Translations under genes and position numbers: made by a program
Notes under the pieces: generated by a model
Database searches by the model: none
Told to the model about the DNA's origin: nothing
Seen by the model: the letters and a program-made list of their open reading frames with translations, nothing else
DNA from: Caenorhabditis remanei
Lineage: Eukaryota > Nematoda > Chromadorea > Rhabditida > Rhabditidae
Length of the DNA: 64,000 nucleotides
NCBI RefSeq assembly: GCF_010183535.1
Contig: NC_071333.1
Span: 3,348,001 to 3,412,000 of the forward strand
Direction: 5' to 3'
In this document: one piece after another, positions 1 to 10,719 of the stretch
How the letters are laid out: each line of letters starts with the position of its first letter
How positions within the stretch are numbered: the first letter of the stretch is position 1

Positions 1-639
1 GTTCAAATCACGAATATGTGCCTTACTCAATAAAAACACACAAACCGTAGCTGTTGGTTGTACGCTTGGTTCCACTTCTGGATCTGGACACCCAGTTTGA
101 AGTATTCAAACTTTGAAAAATTACAACTACTGTTTCGAGGCGCCTAAAATTTAAATGAAAATGTTGAGCCCGAAAGATCCAGCAGTGCATTCCTAAAATT
201 CAAATTTCAAAAGTGTTGACTGTCGCGCGGACATCGGAACGGACTGATATACGGAGAGACACAAAACCAAGCCAGTTCCTCAATTCTCAGTTCTTGATGT
301 TATTCTATTGATACTTTTGAACCACAATCAAAAAATCCAGAAACTTTAAAATTGAATGCTACAGTATCGTACAGCATTTCTAGAATGCTATCTACAGTAT
401 CACTGCAAGATATCCACTTTATTCCCGACTCACCTTCTCAAGATCCGAACTATAGAAAAACAATTAGTATTCTAAAAAAAATCAAAATCTGACCGATATA
501 CATTCAGTCTGAAATAGCATAAGATAGCTGTCTCCTGGGAAGCACTGTATTTATACTACCCAAAACAATGGGCGGGACTCTCATAAGGGGCGGAGACTCT
601 TCCTACACCAAGCTAATTATTCTCTAAATAGCTCATTTT
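1..639. other. Intergenic, no gene seen
   Basis: I see no convincing exon on either strand. Around 568-600 there are two GGGCGG(A)-type boxes (reverse complement of CTCCGCCC), a motif that recurs at about 10.2, 12.3, 12.8, 12.9 and 30.9 kb in this window. Short copies of the word CTACAGTAT occur near 355-400. Nothing else could be supported. Confidence 0.4.
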
Positions 640-1370
640 TTGAATATGAGGGTGGAAAAACCTGGACGATTATGTAATTGGTATCGGGATTAGCCCAGAC
701 GTACCCATCTGGCGAGTAGAGCACCGGTATTCAAAAAAGAGGGGGAGGGGATTGAAGACTGGCTGGATTAGATTATGTAATCCCCCTTTCATGGAATTGA
801 GCCGGTAATTGGTTCGCTCAATAAGAATATTCAAATGATACAGTATCCCAGAACAATATCTACAGTATTCCTAGGCTATCTAAAATAGCAAATGCGTCTC
901 CGGCGTTCCAGGCCTTTCCCGTCTCCTCATTTTCATCAGCGTTCAAATTTTTTTGAATAAAATTTGAATTTTTATAAATTTTTTAGTAATTTTTTAAAGA
1001 ATAGAACAACGTCAAAAGTTGTCCCAGAGTGTCACATTTTTGCAAAGTATGTAAATCAAATCGAGGGCTTCAGTTTTGTAGTTGAGAACTTTTTGATAAC
1101 TCCGCCTACTTCTGAGATACAAACTTTTGAAAATTCAGTGAGAATGACGAAAAGAAGCGAGAGCGTCTGGGATCTTTCCATCTCCACCTAGACATGTTTA
1201 TATAATAATTGTTAGAAACGCCTTCAAAGACTGATTCTAAATTCGAAAATTCTCATAAACTTATTTTGCATTTTCTTGTTTCAAACTTTACATCATTGTG
1301 TAGAACAAGTCTTGGGACTGCATTTTTGTAGTTGAAAACTTATTTATTGCTTCGCCAACTTTTAAGATAC
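640..1370 (+). repeat. Dispersed repeat, copy 1 (partner at 62.48-62.93 kb)
   Basis: The stretch from about 660 (GGATTAGCCCAGACGTACCC) to 900 matches 62511-62715 closely in the same orientation, including a GCCGGTAATTGGTT block and the CTACAGTAT words. A second matching block follows (1250-1370 against 62825-62930), ending with a TTTTTGTAGTTGA word. No open frame spans it, so it is a non-coding dispersed repeat whose superfamily I cannot name. Confidence 0.6.
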
Positions 1371-1540
1371 AAGCTCTGCAAGATGTGTAGAATAGAAGCG
1401 TACTGTGTTCGCACGTAGTTTCTGAAAACGTGATAACTCCTTTTGAACGCTACAAAAGTGGAGCTTTACTTTTGATTTACACATTCATATAAAATGTTTT
1501 CCCTCTCCCTTCTGCTCTCTATTCATTTCTTTCTTTCCAG

Positions 1541-1920
1541 ATGGCTGCCATTGAAAATTTGAGGGTAATGACTCTTATTGTTTTACACAAATACAACTCA
1601 AATTGCGTCTATCCAAGTGTTGACAAATAAGAAAACATAGGTTCTGTTGACAGTCTCCTGGTCCCCGAATCAGGTTCCTGTACCACTCCAAACTAAAATG
1701 TAATTTGCATTACTAAATTATTCTAATTTAGTTTATACTTATTACGTATTTTACTTTCTGTTAATTAACTCCCTTCTTCCCTGTCCCTTTAACCCCATTT
1801 CAGGCGGAAGTAATATTCCACAATTCAAGTTGCCTCCATTTAGTCGTGTCTGCGTCTCTCCAGTCAAAGGCGCACGCTGTTTCCGACGTCCGCTGGTCTC
1901 GCCACGTGCACACCTGCTAA
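1541..1920 (+). CDS. Possible two-exon mini-ORF, 46 aa
   Basis: Exon 1541-1564 begins with ATG directly after a good acceptor (CTTTCTTTCCAG), so the mRNA could be trans-spliced there. It ends at a GTAATG donor. Exon 1804-1920 follows another acceptor (CCCCATTTCAG) in phase 0 and stops at TAA. The predicted peptide starts MAAIENLR and has no recognisable domain. The splice signals are good but the peptide is very short. This could instead be the 5' end of a longer transcript or chance. No family assigned. Confidence 0.22.
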
Positions 1921-4862
1921 ACGACTGTGACCGTACTCGACCGACTCCCCTCGACTGGCCTAAAGCCTTTTATAATTTAGTGTTCCTTTGTTCTCTCTTT
2001 AAGAGTTATGTTTTGTTGTGGTTTGTAAGAGAAGTTGTTAGAGAGCGTCTCGTAGTCCCTCGAGAGCCCCCGATACGTGTATCGGGCGAATTGGGCTGAC
2101 CATCTGGATGCAACATTTACAAGTTTTTGTGAAAAAATGAAATTTTTTGAAACTTCGAAATATGAATTGTTGTTATATTTTGAACTATAAAATTACAAAA
2201 AGAAGACAAAAAAATGTCCAAAAAGGTGGTAAAAGTGTTTTCAAGAAAAAACAAAAAATAAAAACCAAAAGGCGAAACGAACCCGCAACACTTTGATTAC
2301 CATCCCAGCGCACATCCCATCGGCCAACCGGCCAGGCGAAAACGTGGCAACTGGAGGGCAGGGATATTTTGGAAACTGCTTCCGAGGGAGAAAATCAGTC
2401 TTCCTGTGTTAAATCAGAGCAAAACTTTGAGAGCTCATAACTCGGCTGAAAGTGTCGGGCGGATTTCAAAAATTTCAGGAATGTCTTTTCAGACCATTCT
2501 TATCCTATCCTGAAAGTTACAGCCAAAAAAGCATTTGCATGGTCTTGGGGTTCCCTTGTTAGTAATTCGACCCTCGCAAACAAGATGGTACTTATTCTGA
2601 CAATTTCAGTTTTCACTTGTTGTCTTTTTATAATTTTTATCAATAATATGTTTGCAATGAAGTAGTAAACGAAAAAACAATGGGAAAACGACGAAAATTT
2701 TTTTTTCAATATTTTGACGGGCCGAGCGGGCCGCGCCGGAGGATTTTTTTTGCGGGCCCGGCCCGGCCCCTGATAAGTATGGAAAAAAATATTTCGATGG
2801 AGGTAAGACAAACCAGATTAGTAATGCATGTTTGCCACAGGCCAGGTAAGTTCTACCAGTCCCAGGTGAAACGATTTTTTCCGAAATTGTTTTTGCGAAC
2901 TGTGATTAAAAAATAGTTTCAATACGTTTTCAGCTATAACTCGAGTAAACTGACAAATTTAAGCTCCACATTAAGTTTTCTGATAAAAAGCAAGCTCCGA
3001 GCCGGAAGAGGTTGGGCCCTTATTCGAATTTTGTCTCTTTTGCACTACAATTTTTTGTTGCAAAAACTCGGTTTTAGAAATTTATTTTTTTACGAATGTA
3101 CTTTGAAATATTTTGAAACCTTCAGAAATCAGTCTTATCATTTTTTTTTCAAAAAATATCAGATAACTTTTATCAGTACTTAACTTCCGGGCCGGGAGAT
3201 TTTTTCCAGGATTTTTCTGTCAATCTAAAATATTCCTACTGTGATACCTTTTTAATATTTTTGTGTATCTATTATCAGTTTCCATGTTATCTCATTCATT
3301 CATAACGCAGAAGTTAAAATCATCTGATGTTGTTGATCACTAATTTTGAATTCCATAATCATATCAGCTGAGAGATAATTTGTTTGTCTGTTTTCTTGAA
3401 CCTGCCATTCAGAGCATAAATAAAAATGATGTTTTTCAGAAATGTTTTGAAGTTCATCTGACTGAAAATTACAGGTTGGCTCGTTTTCGAGAGATTTGAA
3501 AATGTTGTTTTAGTGTAGTTAAAGAACTTTTCAAAAGGTTTGATAATTGGAGTTGACTCATAATCCGAAAGTTTCTTGAAATGTTTTTAGTTCGAAATGA
3601 ATTTGTTGAGAATCACATCTGTTTGATCTTCAAAGTCAGATTGAAAGCATGCCATTCTTCTAGTGCATCGTAGGTTGGTGTTTACTCACAATCCGAAGTT
3701 TTCCAGAAAACTATTTCAATTAAGAATCGGTATACTCGGAGTCGCTCATCTTCAACCTTTAAAGAACAGAATGAGAGAGAGAGTCATTAATGGAATGTAA
3801 TAAAACCCACTACTAGTTTTGATTATGACAGCTGGTTGTGAAGCAAAACATTAATCCCGAAATTTTTGTAACTTGTTGAACTGAATATATTTGAAAATAT
3901 TGCAAGTTAATCTGTTGTAATGTTTTCCGGTATTAGAAACTTGTATGCTGGTGAAATTGAACGAATCATTATCAGCAAAAGTTATTTTTCGTGATGACAT
4001 TTGAAAGTGCAAAATAATTAGAGAGTGCACTTGTTACCTCTGTATCGCAGCCAGTGGAATACCAATCGGCTATGCGAAAACTCGGCCAAGGAGTTTTTTT
4101 TTGAAATACATGTTGGAGACCAGGTTTTGATTAATGTTAGATAGGACAACTGTAAAATTTGGTTATGTTTCTTGAAAACTATGTTATAAAACAAATTTCA
4201 AAAAAATTGAAATGGCCTAGTTTTTTGAACACTTTTTGTAGGTCATACTGATTTATTGGGATATACATATATTGAAAAATCAAATGGAGAATCTGGAAAA
4301 AAGGAAATTTTGACACAGTAAGATGAAGACATGAGAATTCTGAATCTGTTCTGGAAATTTGGAAATGACCAAAATGAAACGATTGTCATTACTCGGGGGT
4401 CAATTCGTGTCGATTCTAAATTTTTTTTCACAATGGTCATACTGTAACAGAGCTTAATCCAACTATAGAGCATGAGAAAATCAGATTGGGCACAGCAATG
4501 CGAGGCGTAAGGTACGCAACGAAAATATTTCAATTTTTCCGAACCGCGTTGCGTACGCGTCGCGACATAGGACAATGGAGGTTGGAACAATTGAAGACAG
4601 ACGTATTGGAATAAAAATAGAACAAAATTGAAAACAAAAGGGGATTTTAGAATATAGACAGGGTAGGAAGTGACTAATTTGGTAAAGTAATTGAAAAAGC
4701 AGGGCATGAAATTACAGTAAGTTAGAAAGAAACACACGAGCACTGAAGAATTAATGCCAGGATGATTGTTTGATCGAATTGATAGCGAAACGTCTGAAAA
4801 TGATAGGGTCAAGTCAAAACTAAAGTGAAAAAGCTTACATTGAATAGGGTTCGTGCAAAATT
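1921..4862. other. Intergenic 2.9 kb, no supported gene
   Basis: AT-rich sequence with only short or T-rich open frames. The longest (minus strand, 4243-4812, 189 codons) reads as hydrophobic low-complexity without motifs and contains a small inverted repeat (4499-4567) around GCGTACGCAACG-type words, so I do not call it. A GC-rich transposon relic lies at 2700-2775 (listed separately). Confidence 0.4.
2685..2780. repeat. Relic of the GGCCGGGCC-rich MITE family
   Basis: A short GC island (GGGCCGAGCGGGCC, then GGGCCCGGCCCGGCCCC) is embedded in A/T-rich sequence with a run of T. It resembles the interior of the complete MITE at 8817-9280. Its terminal repeats are not preserved, so it is a diverged or truncated member. 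Confidence 0.45.
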
Positions 4863-5111
4863 GTGATTATTTTCAAAAGAGAGCACAATCATATCGTTCG
4901 TCAGAATTCTGTGGCTCCAGAAGTCGTCGTCACCTCAGTGGCTCCAGAAGCTCCAAAAGTCGGAGGACCAGCCCAGGATGCTCCAAAAGTCACAGGAGCT
5001 CAAGATCCGGAAAGTTCTTTCTGGCGACGTCAGTGGGAGGTAAAACTTGAATCCTTGAATCCAAAGTTTTCATTTGAAAACAATTTTCAGCTCGTGCCCA
5101 ATTGTGTTTAA
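4863..5111 (+). CDS. Pro/Ala/Val-rich exon(s), unknown protein fragment
   Basis: The frame encodes a PAPK-rich, disordered stretch in which SVAPE and APKV units recur, ending in an aromatic/Arg cluster (FWRRQWE). Codon choice looks coding. A donor (GAG/GTAAAACTTG) at 5040 and an acceptor (AACAATTTTCAG) ending at 5090 define a 51-nt intron, after which 5091-5111 adds six residues and a TAA. The intron length is a multiple of three and has no stop, so the frame is open spliced or unspliced. No ATG opens the frame; an upstream exon is probably needed. No family recognised. It lies 0.5 kb upstream of the F-box relic and could belong to the same former gene. Confidence 0.35.
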   Translation: MIIFKREHNHIVRQNSVAPEVVVTSVAPEAPKVGGPAQDAPKVTGAQDPESSFWRRQWEVKLESLNPKFSFENNFQLVPNCV

Positions 5112-5576
5112 CTGATGTGTCCTGGAACAAATACGGGCTCTCTAATGGCATAAAAATCTTGACGGTCCGATTAATACTGATAAAGTTATGATAAAAACCA
5201 TTCTGACAGGAAACACAAAAGTATTACTTTGTAAGGTACAGTGACATAGATCGAAGTCTTTGAAATTTCGTGAAGTGTACAGAATTAAAAAAAACATATA
5301 AAAAACAATAGAACTTACAATATATAGTTAAACCATGAATCCCAAAAAGAATAGAACAATTGTAGAAATTCATTTTGTAGTCAACGCTTGAACCCGAACT
5401 GAAAACAAATTTTAATTATTTCATTAGTTTTTAATTATTTTTACACCATACCACATCCAAAATCGAGCTTAACCATCCGAGTCTTTTTTGAGTTGTTGGT
5501 TCTCTTGGCTCCTGGCGCCCTGAAGAAAATCGTCGCATTTTTTTGGAAGCGTTCCAAAAAGGCCAACTCGGATAAG
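5112..5576. other. Intergenic between Pro-rich exon and F-box relic
   Basis: AT-rich with homopolymer A runs. The reading frame leading into the F-box (from about 5455) stays open upstream of its first ATG but shows no acceptor or clear coding signal. Nothing else is supported. Confidence 0.35.
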
Positions 5577-5898
5577 ATGCCGGATGACGTCATGGAGAGG
5601 ATTCTGGGAAATGTTGGCATGGAGGAGGTGTAAGTTATCTGAATAAAAATTGGGATTTTTAAAAACCGTAAAATTGAATTTTTCAGCTTCTCTATCGAAA
5701 AGTGTGCCGCCGTCTCCGGAAACAACTCGACCGTGTGGTTCCAGACATCCGCTTGACACAACTACACCTATCCATCTGCCCAGGAGCAAGTGTTATGACA
5801 ACGACAGGATTACCTATCTGAAACTTGGACCGAATTTTATGATTTGGCAAGGCACCGCCAATGAAGATTCTCACCTTCTCACACTTCTTGTCCAGTAG
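5577..5898 (+). pseudogene. F-box gene relic (frameshifted)
   Basis: From the ATG at 5577 the frame gives MPDDVMERILGNVGMEE, a typical F-box start (Pro, then a hydrophobic pattern ending in Glu-Glu). It splices at GAG/GTGTAAGT (5627) to an acceptor ATTTTTCAG (exon from 5687) in phase 0, continuing LLYRKVCRRLRKQLD, the second half of a worm F-box helix set. After about 35 more residues this frame stops at 5819-5821. The next conserved-looking piece (CYDNDRITYLKLG) is in another frame from about 5791 and runs to a TAG at 5896. I infer a frameshift near 5785-5792. Intact worm F-box proteins are several hundred residues (SCF ubiquitin-ligase substrate adaptors); this copy also lacks the C-terminal FBA/FTH-type domain. 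It is probably dead. Confidence 0.55.
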
Positions 5899-6462
5899 TT
5901 GCATGAATAGAAATGAAAAAAATATTAGAATTCCAAAAAAATCATATGGAGCAGGACCTTAACACAAAAAGTCTGTTGAATAATGTATGGATCTGATGGT
6001 ACCACGACCCTGTATTTATACTGGGCCCACCAGTTACTGTAGCGGTAAACAAAACGATTATACAGTCCTAAGACAAAAGGGTGGAGCTTAGAGGAGAGAG
6101 AACGTGGGGAGGGAAGAGACGCAGAGTAAATACGAGGGGGAAATTTAAAAGAGGAGACCAGCCGGTTGTCGGGAAGGTACCTAATTAGTGGGTACAAGAT
6201 AGGGGGAGGCGGGGAAAAATCAAGCCGGAGCAGGAAGGGGAATAACAAAAACAAAGAAAATGAGCAGATGGAGTAGAGATTTGAATTTGAATTCAAATTC
6301 GGATTATGATTGGTAGGAAATTCTTGGACAGTTCGAAACCGAGGCGTTTCATAACTGACTTCTTCAAAAGAATTATCAGTTTCGATGCAAGTGCGCATTG
6401 GATTATACGAAACTATTCACAAAGAGGAGAGAAAAACCTTCATAGCAGGCTTGGTCGGAGAA

Positions 6463-6580
6463 AAATTTTTCGGAGAATCGGAGAATCGAAATTTTCTCCA
6501 AAAAAAAAGTCAGAGAATCGGATATCCGAAATTTTCTCCAATTCTCGGAGAATCGGAGAATTTCGGAAAATCCAAAAATG
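6463..6580. repeat. GGAGAATC simple/inverted repeat cluster
   Basis: Words GGAGAATCGGAGAATC and their complements (TTTTCTCCGAT-like) alternate about six times, so the segment can fold on itself. Open frames through it are a by-product of the short period. Confidence 0.5.
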
Positions 6581-6708
6581 TTCCCAAAAGTGGTTCTAAA
6601 GTTTTCCAATAAATTATATTTCTCTCACTTCAACTATGTAGTTTTTTTTTGCCAGCAGATAACATCTGGGGGGTGTTCCACATAATCAGTTTGAGTATTC
6701 ATATTTTT

Positions 6709-6775
6709 CAGACTTGTCACGGGCCGTGCCGGCACCGCTAGATTCCGGATCGAGAAAAGATTTGGCCCGAGCCGA
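6709..6775 (+). mobile_element. Orphan end of the hAT-like MITE family
   Basis: At 6709-6719 the sequence CAGACTTGTCA is identical to the terminal inverted repeat of the complete element at 8817-9280, and it is followed by a GGGCC-rich interior. No matching second end was found nearby, so this is a truncated copy. Confidence 0.5.
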
Positions 6776-8641
6776 TGCTAAAAAGAAATATTGTATTTTC
6801 AATAAATTAGTCCATTATATAACTAAAAACTCATCCTTCGATTTACATATTGAATTTTTCGGTTATTCTTGCGAACAACGGACCTACGCTGCCTGTATAA
6901 CTGTATAACTCATTTGCCTAGTTAGTAAACTTCCACATTTCACACGGTTTTTCTTTATTCTTCAAATTTGAAAATGTTTTGCTGCCAACGGGTTGTGGAA
7001 TCCTTTCTATAAATTTTGGATTCGGAAAATCAGAATTTCAAAAACAATTAAATCTTCCTCCCAAACCATTCACAAGAAAGCTAATTTTTTTCTTTTTGTT
7101 AAACAAGCTTATTGCTTAAAAAATGTGTTTCATATGTCTTTAATTTCAGCTAAAAATGTCTTTTGCCTCAAGACAAAAGGATTTTCAATAGATGGCGTTT
7201 CTCCTCCCCCTCCAGCCTCTCCTCCTTGCAATGTATCTCTTTTTCCTCCAAGACGTCTCTATCTCTTTTCTTTTTAGATTTCCTATGAAAAATCTGGGAT
7301 TTCGATTATTTTTCCAGGTATTTTCCAAAAACGTTGGCAATTTTCTATTCAAAAATCAATTAATAGCATATTTTCCGACACAAAAACAAAAAAACCATTT
7401 GAAAAGAGCAAAAACTCATAGAAATTTCCCAAAAATCGCGGCAGAAGACGGCTCGTGACGTCACAGGCAGCAAACGCGCTCAACCGCACCACTGGTCCCT
7501 ACACCTCCAAAATCCTGGGGAGCTTTGTGACGTCGATCTGTCAACAAGGCGTACTATGCGTGCATTGGCGCTTTAGCGTTGTCTCTGCGTCTCTCGTTTT
7601 TACTCAGTCTTTCTCGTATTTCAGCATTTTATTTTTTTGAATTTTTGCCTTTATAATGAAATTTATTGCGTTTTTTTCTATTTTATTAACTTAAAAAAAA
7701 TTTTAAAAAACATAAATAGTTTTTTTTAAATATTTAATTTTCCAGATCTTTCCCGTCAGAGATATCGAAAAAACCGGTTAGTTGGAGAATTTCAGAAAAT
7801 ACTTCGCCGCCGAATATTTTTTCAGGTTATTTTCACAACAAACGGCATGCAGGAAGAAGTTTCTAATTAATAATTGGAGTTTCTTGCTAATAATTGGAAA
7901 AAAGAAGATTGCATTCACTCGGATTGATCTCTTTCTTTTTATTTATCGTACTTTCTCCCGAAATCCAGTGTTTTCTCATTTCCCTTGAACGCCTATTTCG
8001 ATAAATTTATCAATTTTTCCGAATATAATCATTTTTTAATAAAATTTTAGACGAAAATATGATTTTCGAATTATGAAAATGTCAAATTTACGGTATGCAC
8101 GCCTTACGCGCCAACGGCATTTCTGACGCACGAAAAGCAGCTCTACTTTTCTTATTTTTCAGTGTGAATGTAATAATAAAACGCGTTAAAATCCAATTTT
8201 CACTCAGAAAACTCGTCTGAAAAGGTGAAATCTCACATTTTGGATCAGTTTTTGATGATTTTCAACGAATATGAGTGTTTGGCAAGGTTTCTGTGCTGTA
8301 AATAACACAAATCTGCGTCGTTTTATAGTTTCTGACCCGATAATCGACGATTTTGTAGTTTTCCGTCCAAAGTAGACCATTTTGAGAGTCAATAGTGATC
8401 TGAAGAGGTTCGCTCTGAATTACTGCTTTTGAAAGTCTGAAATTCGGAGAATTTTCAAATTTTTCATAGGTAACTTTTATTTCAGAAAAAAAGGTGCCGA
8501 AAATTGAAAATGTTTGGATGTGATCCATTGAAAATAGCACAAAATCGATTTTTTCATCAAAACTTCCATATTTTTCGACTTTCCCGTTGCTTTCCGCTCC
8601 TTTTTTCCATCTTTTCCTTTCCAATGCCTCCCATTTTTCAG

Positions 8642-10006
8642 TCAAATGGCACAATCATTCCGAACCAAGTATCTGAATGTGGTGAGATGCGGCGAGGCGA
8701 AAGAAAAGCAACTCGACTGGTCGTACTTGTGGGAAACCCATTTGAGGGCGTTCGAAAACGGATCGAAAAGCGAGATGTATATTCCAGTAGAGGCGTTCAA
8801 CACGAATACCAATATCCAGACTTGTCAAAAATCGGGCCGGCCCGGGCCGGGCCCCCGGGCCGGGCCGGGCCGGGCCCCCGGGCCGGGCCGGGCCGGGCCG
8901 GGCCGGGCCGAGATTTTTCTTGGCCGGGCCGGGCCGGGCCGAAATTTCTCTTGGCCCGGCCCGGCCCGGTCGGCCCGGATTCAAAAATGGGTACCCATTT
9001 TTACCAATTTTTTTTTGAAATTTTTCGAAAAAAAAGAGTAAAAATGCTTTGATTATCATACATATTCACATTTTGATTCAATTTTAAATGTTTATTCAAA
9101 AACTATACTTTTTTCAAAAAAGTTCAAAAAATTTCAAAAAATTTCCAAAAAAAAGTTGAAAAACAAGAAATTTTTTGAAAAAATGTTTCAAAACGGGCCG
9201 GGCCGGGCCGAGATTTTTCTCTGATTTCGGCCCGGCCCGGCCCGGCCCGGCCCGGCCCGGCCCGGCCCGTGACAAGTCTGCCAATATCGATTTTAAGGAC
9301 ATTCTGAAAGAGGGCCTTATTGTGAGTGGAATAGGAATGGATATGCTGGGAGTCTAGGTCATCGTACTTCCAATTTGGGTTCCTAGGCCATCCAAAATCT
9401 GAGAAATCGTTGGAGCGATTCCTAGGCCATCTGTTTGGTATCTTAGGCCTTGAGAGTAAAACAAAGAGAGTGAACTTGTCGAGATTTACAATTTCGTGTA
9501 GTTTACAAAGTTTAGATTTTAAGAAAATATGATCTAGAATCTCAAATAGGGAATTTTAGTCCACAGTTACTAAATGGAGGACTGAAGTCATATTTTGTAT
9601 ATATCAGATTCCGACATTTTTGAAATATCCAAGAAACTTTTAATACTCACGAATATGCTAAAAATCGCTCTAATAATCGTTCTTCTGACATAAATGAGCT
9701 TTGGTGGAAGAGTTTTTCCGCACGGTTTTTTCGGACAAGGTTTCTGATCATTTTCTCGACAATCCGAACTTGCGGACGTTGTCAGTTAGATAAAGCGCTC
9801 AGAATCGGTAAAGATCGGCTGGATTGGCTCAGATTGGCAATTTCAAACGATCTTAGCCAATGCTAGCCGATTTCAGCCGATCTTGTTTTCTGAAATATCG
9901 GAATCAAAAGTTGAAAAAGATTTCGCTAAACCCCTTTCATTTCCAGTTCGAATGCATAAACCACGACTACGGCAAAGTGACACCTTGCAGATGTTGTGAC
10001 AATTGA
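8642..10006 (+). pseudogene. Unknown gene disrupted by a MITE in its coding exon
   Basis: An exon follows the acceptor CCCATTTTTCAG (ends 8641). From ATG 8646 it reads a charged, ordinary-looking protein up to 8816, where a 464-bp MITE plus an 8-bp target duplication is inserted. Ignoring the insertion, the frame resumes at 9289 (DFKDILKEGLI) and meets a strong donor GTGAGT at 9322. An acceptor CATTTCCAG (ends 9946) leads in phase 0 to a last exon 9947-10006 encoding FECINHDYGKVTPCRCCDN and TGA. The uninterrupted product would be about 90 aa, with a Cys-rich tail (CRCC). With the MITE present the frame runs into GC-repeat codons and a stop, so the allele is likely null unless the element is spliced out. 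Function unknown; upstream exons may be missing. Confidence 0.5.
8809..9288. mobile_element. Non-autonomous hAT-like MITE with 8-bp TSD
   Basis: The element spans 8817-9280 (464 bp). Perfect 11-bp terminal inverted repeats are CAGACTTGTCA (8817-8827) and its complement (9270-9280). They are flanked by identical 8-bp duplications CCAATATC (8809-8816 and 9281-9288). Subterminal regions are pure GGCCG/CCCGG tracts (8835-8985 and 9193-9269) facing each other, so the element can form a long GC hairpin around an A/T-rich core. An 8-bp duplication is the hallmark of the hAT superfamily, and the CAG start is compatible. No transposase is encoded. Related pieces occur at 2.7, 6.7 and 28.6 kb. Confidence 0.8.
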
Positions 10007-10403
10007 GATTAAAAGAGGTTTTATGGACAGAAAGTTTTCAGACGGGTTACAGTATTACAATACAATGAACTTAAGAGTTGTGAGTACCTGGACATCCGGA
10101 TGTTTGGAAATACATACAGACATACAAATGATGAAATATGATGAAAAAAGTGAAAAGGAATTATGAGAACAATGGTAAAGGTAGCGAAATATAGATTGAA
10201 AGAAGTCGGAAGTGAATCAAGTAATTATAAAAACGAAACAACGAAAATAAAGAGGCGGAGTTTCAGAAAATAGTGCAAACAGAAAAAAAAACAAGGAAAG
10301 TTAAATATCTGAAATTATCGAGTCGGGAAAAGGGGGAGCTGAAAATTTACTGGTTATATTTTACAAAGATACAATAAGGGATAGATGACAAAGATTTTAG
10401 ATA
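10007..10403. repeat. Duplicated segment A (partner 12067-12390)
   Basis: About 320 bp, including AGACGGGTTACAGTATTACA and GAAGTCGGAAGT words, recurs at 12067-12390 in the same orientation with moderate divergence. Together with the adjacent minus-strand exons it forms a tandem duplication unit of about 0.7 kb. A weaker third copy lies around 13160-13260. Confidence 0.65.
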
Positions 10404-10408
10404 TGTTT

Positions 10409-10719
10409 TTAAAAAAGTTGCCGGAAATGATCAATTACCAGGTTTCCTGGAGTTGGTGAGCCCGACAAGGCAGAGCACACCCAGGGATAGGTCTGCTTTG
10501 TTTGCTCAGTGAAGCTTGGGGTAACGATGACAACTGGAGTACTGTTCTTCTTGACACTGACATTTCTTAGGCTGAAAAAAATATACTGAAAACGTAATAA
10601 GACCTTAAAGGCTCATTTTTCAAATCTCGTGTGGCTTCTCTTTTCTGCTGAGCTTCAGTTTTCTAACGGGTAACCAAAAGATCAAGACGATGCACGATTT
10701 TGAGATAAACCTTCTGCAG
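10409..10719 (-). pseudogene. Minus-strand family gene copy 1, premature stop
   Basis: Exons 10719-10604 and 10571-10409 follow acceptors TTTTTTAG and TTTTTTCAG and join in phase 2. The first reads VYLKIVHRLDLLVTR, then a TAG at 10665-10663 where copy 2 has a sense Ser codon, then KTEAQQKREATRD. The second reads VKKNSTPVVIVTPSF and ends with a TAA at 10409. The second exon is closely shared with copy 3 (13406-13271). The exon 1 donor is GTCTTATT, weaker than the GTAATTAA of copy 2. Stop and weak donor together suggest a decayed paralogue. Family function unknown. Confidence 0.55.

Larger units (their letters stand above)
5899..8641. other. Intergenic/intronic 2.7 kb, no firm gene
   Basis: No supported gene. 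Noted inside: a simple inverted-repeat cluster at 6463-6580; one end of a hAT-like MITE at 6709; a short ATG frame at 7192 starting with a hydrophobic leader (MAFLLPLQPLLLA) followed by a possible GTATTT donor near 7317, too weak to call; and a minus-strand open stretch at 8262-8654 that overlaps the intron before the exon at 8642 and has no motif. Confidence 0.35.

Noticed and set aside
1830..2099. 89-codon plus frame, Arg/Pro-rich
   Set aside because: Overlaps the better-supported splice model in another frame and has no domain or ATG in good context.
4243..4812. 189-codon minus-strand frame
   Set aside because: Low-complexity, T-rich hydrophobic reading with no motif, no splice context and an internal inverted repeat.
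5925..6398. 157-codon minus frame
   Set aside because: Composition follows A/G-rich plus-strand sequence; no motif, no splice context.
7192..7317. Hydrophobic leader-like ATG frame as a secreted protein exon
   Set aside because: Pyrimidine-rich sequence gives such leaders by chance, and no downstream exon could be linked.
8504..9357. Several overlapping Gly/Pro/Arg-rich frames on both strands
   Set aside because: Products of the GGCCG tracts in the MITE; open on both strands simply because the repeat lacks stop codons.
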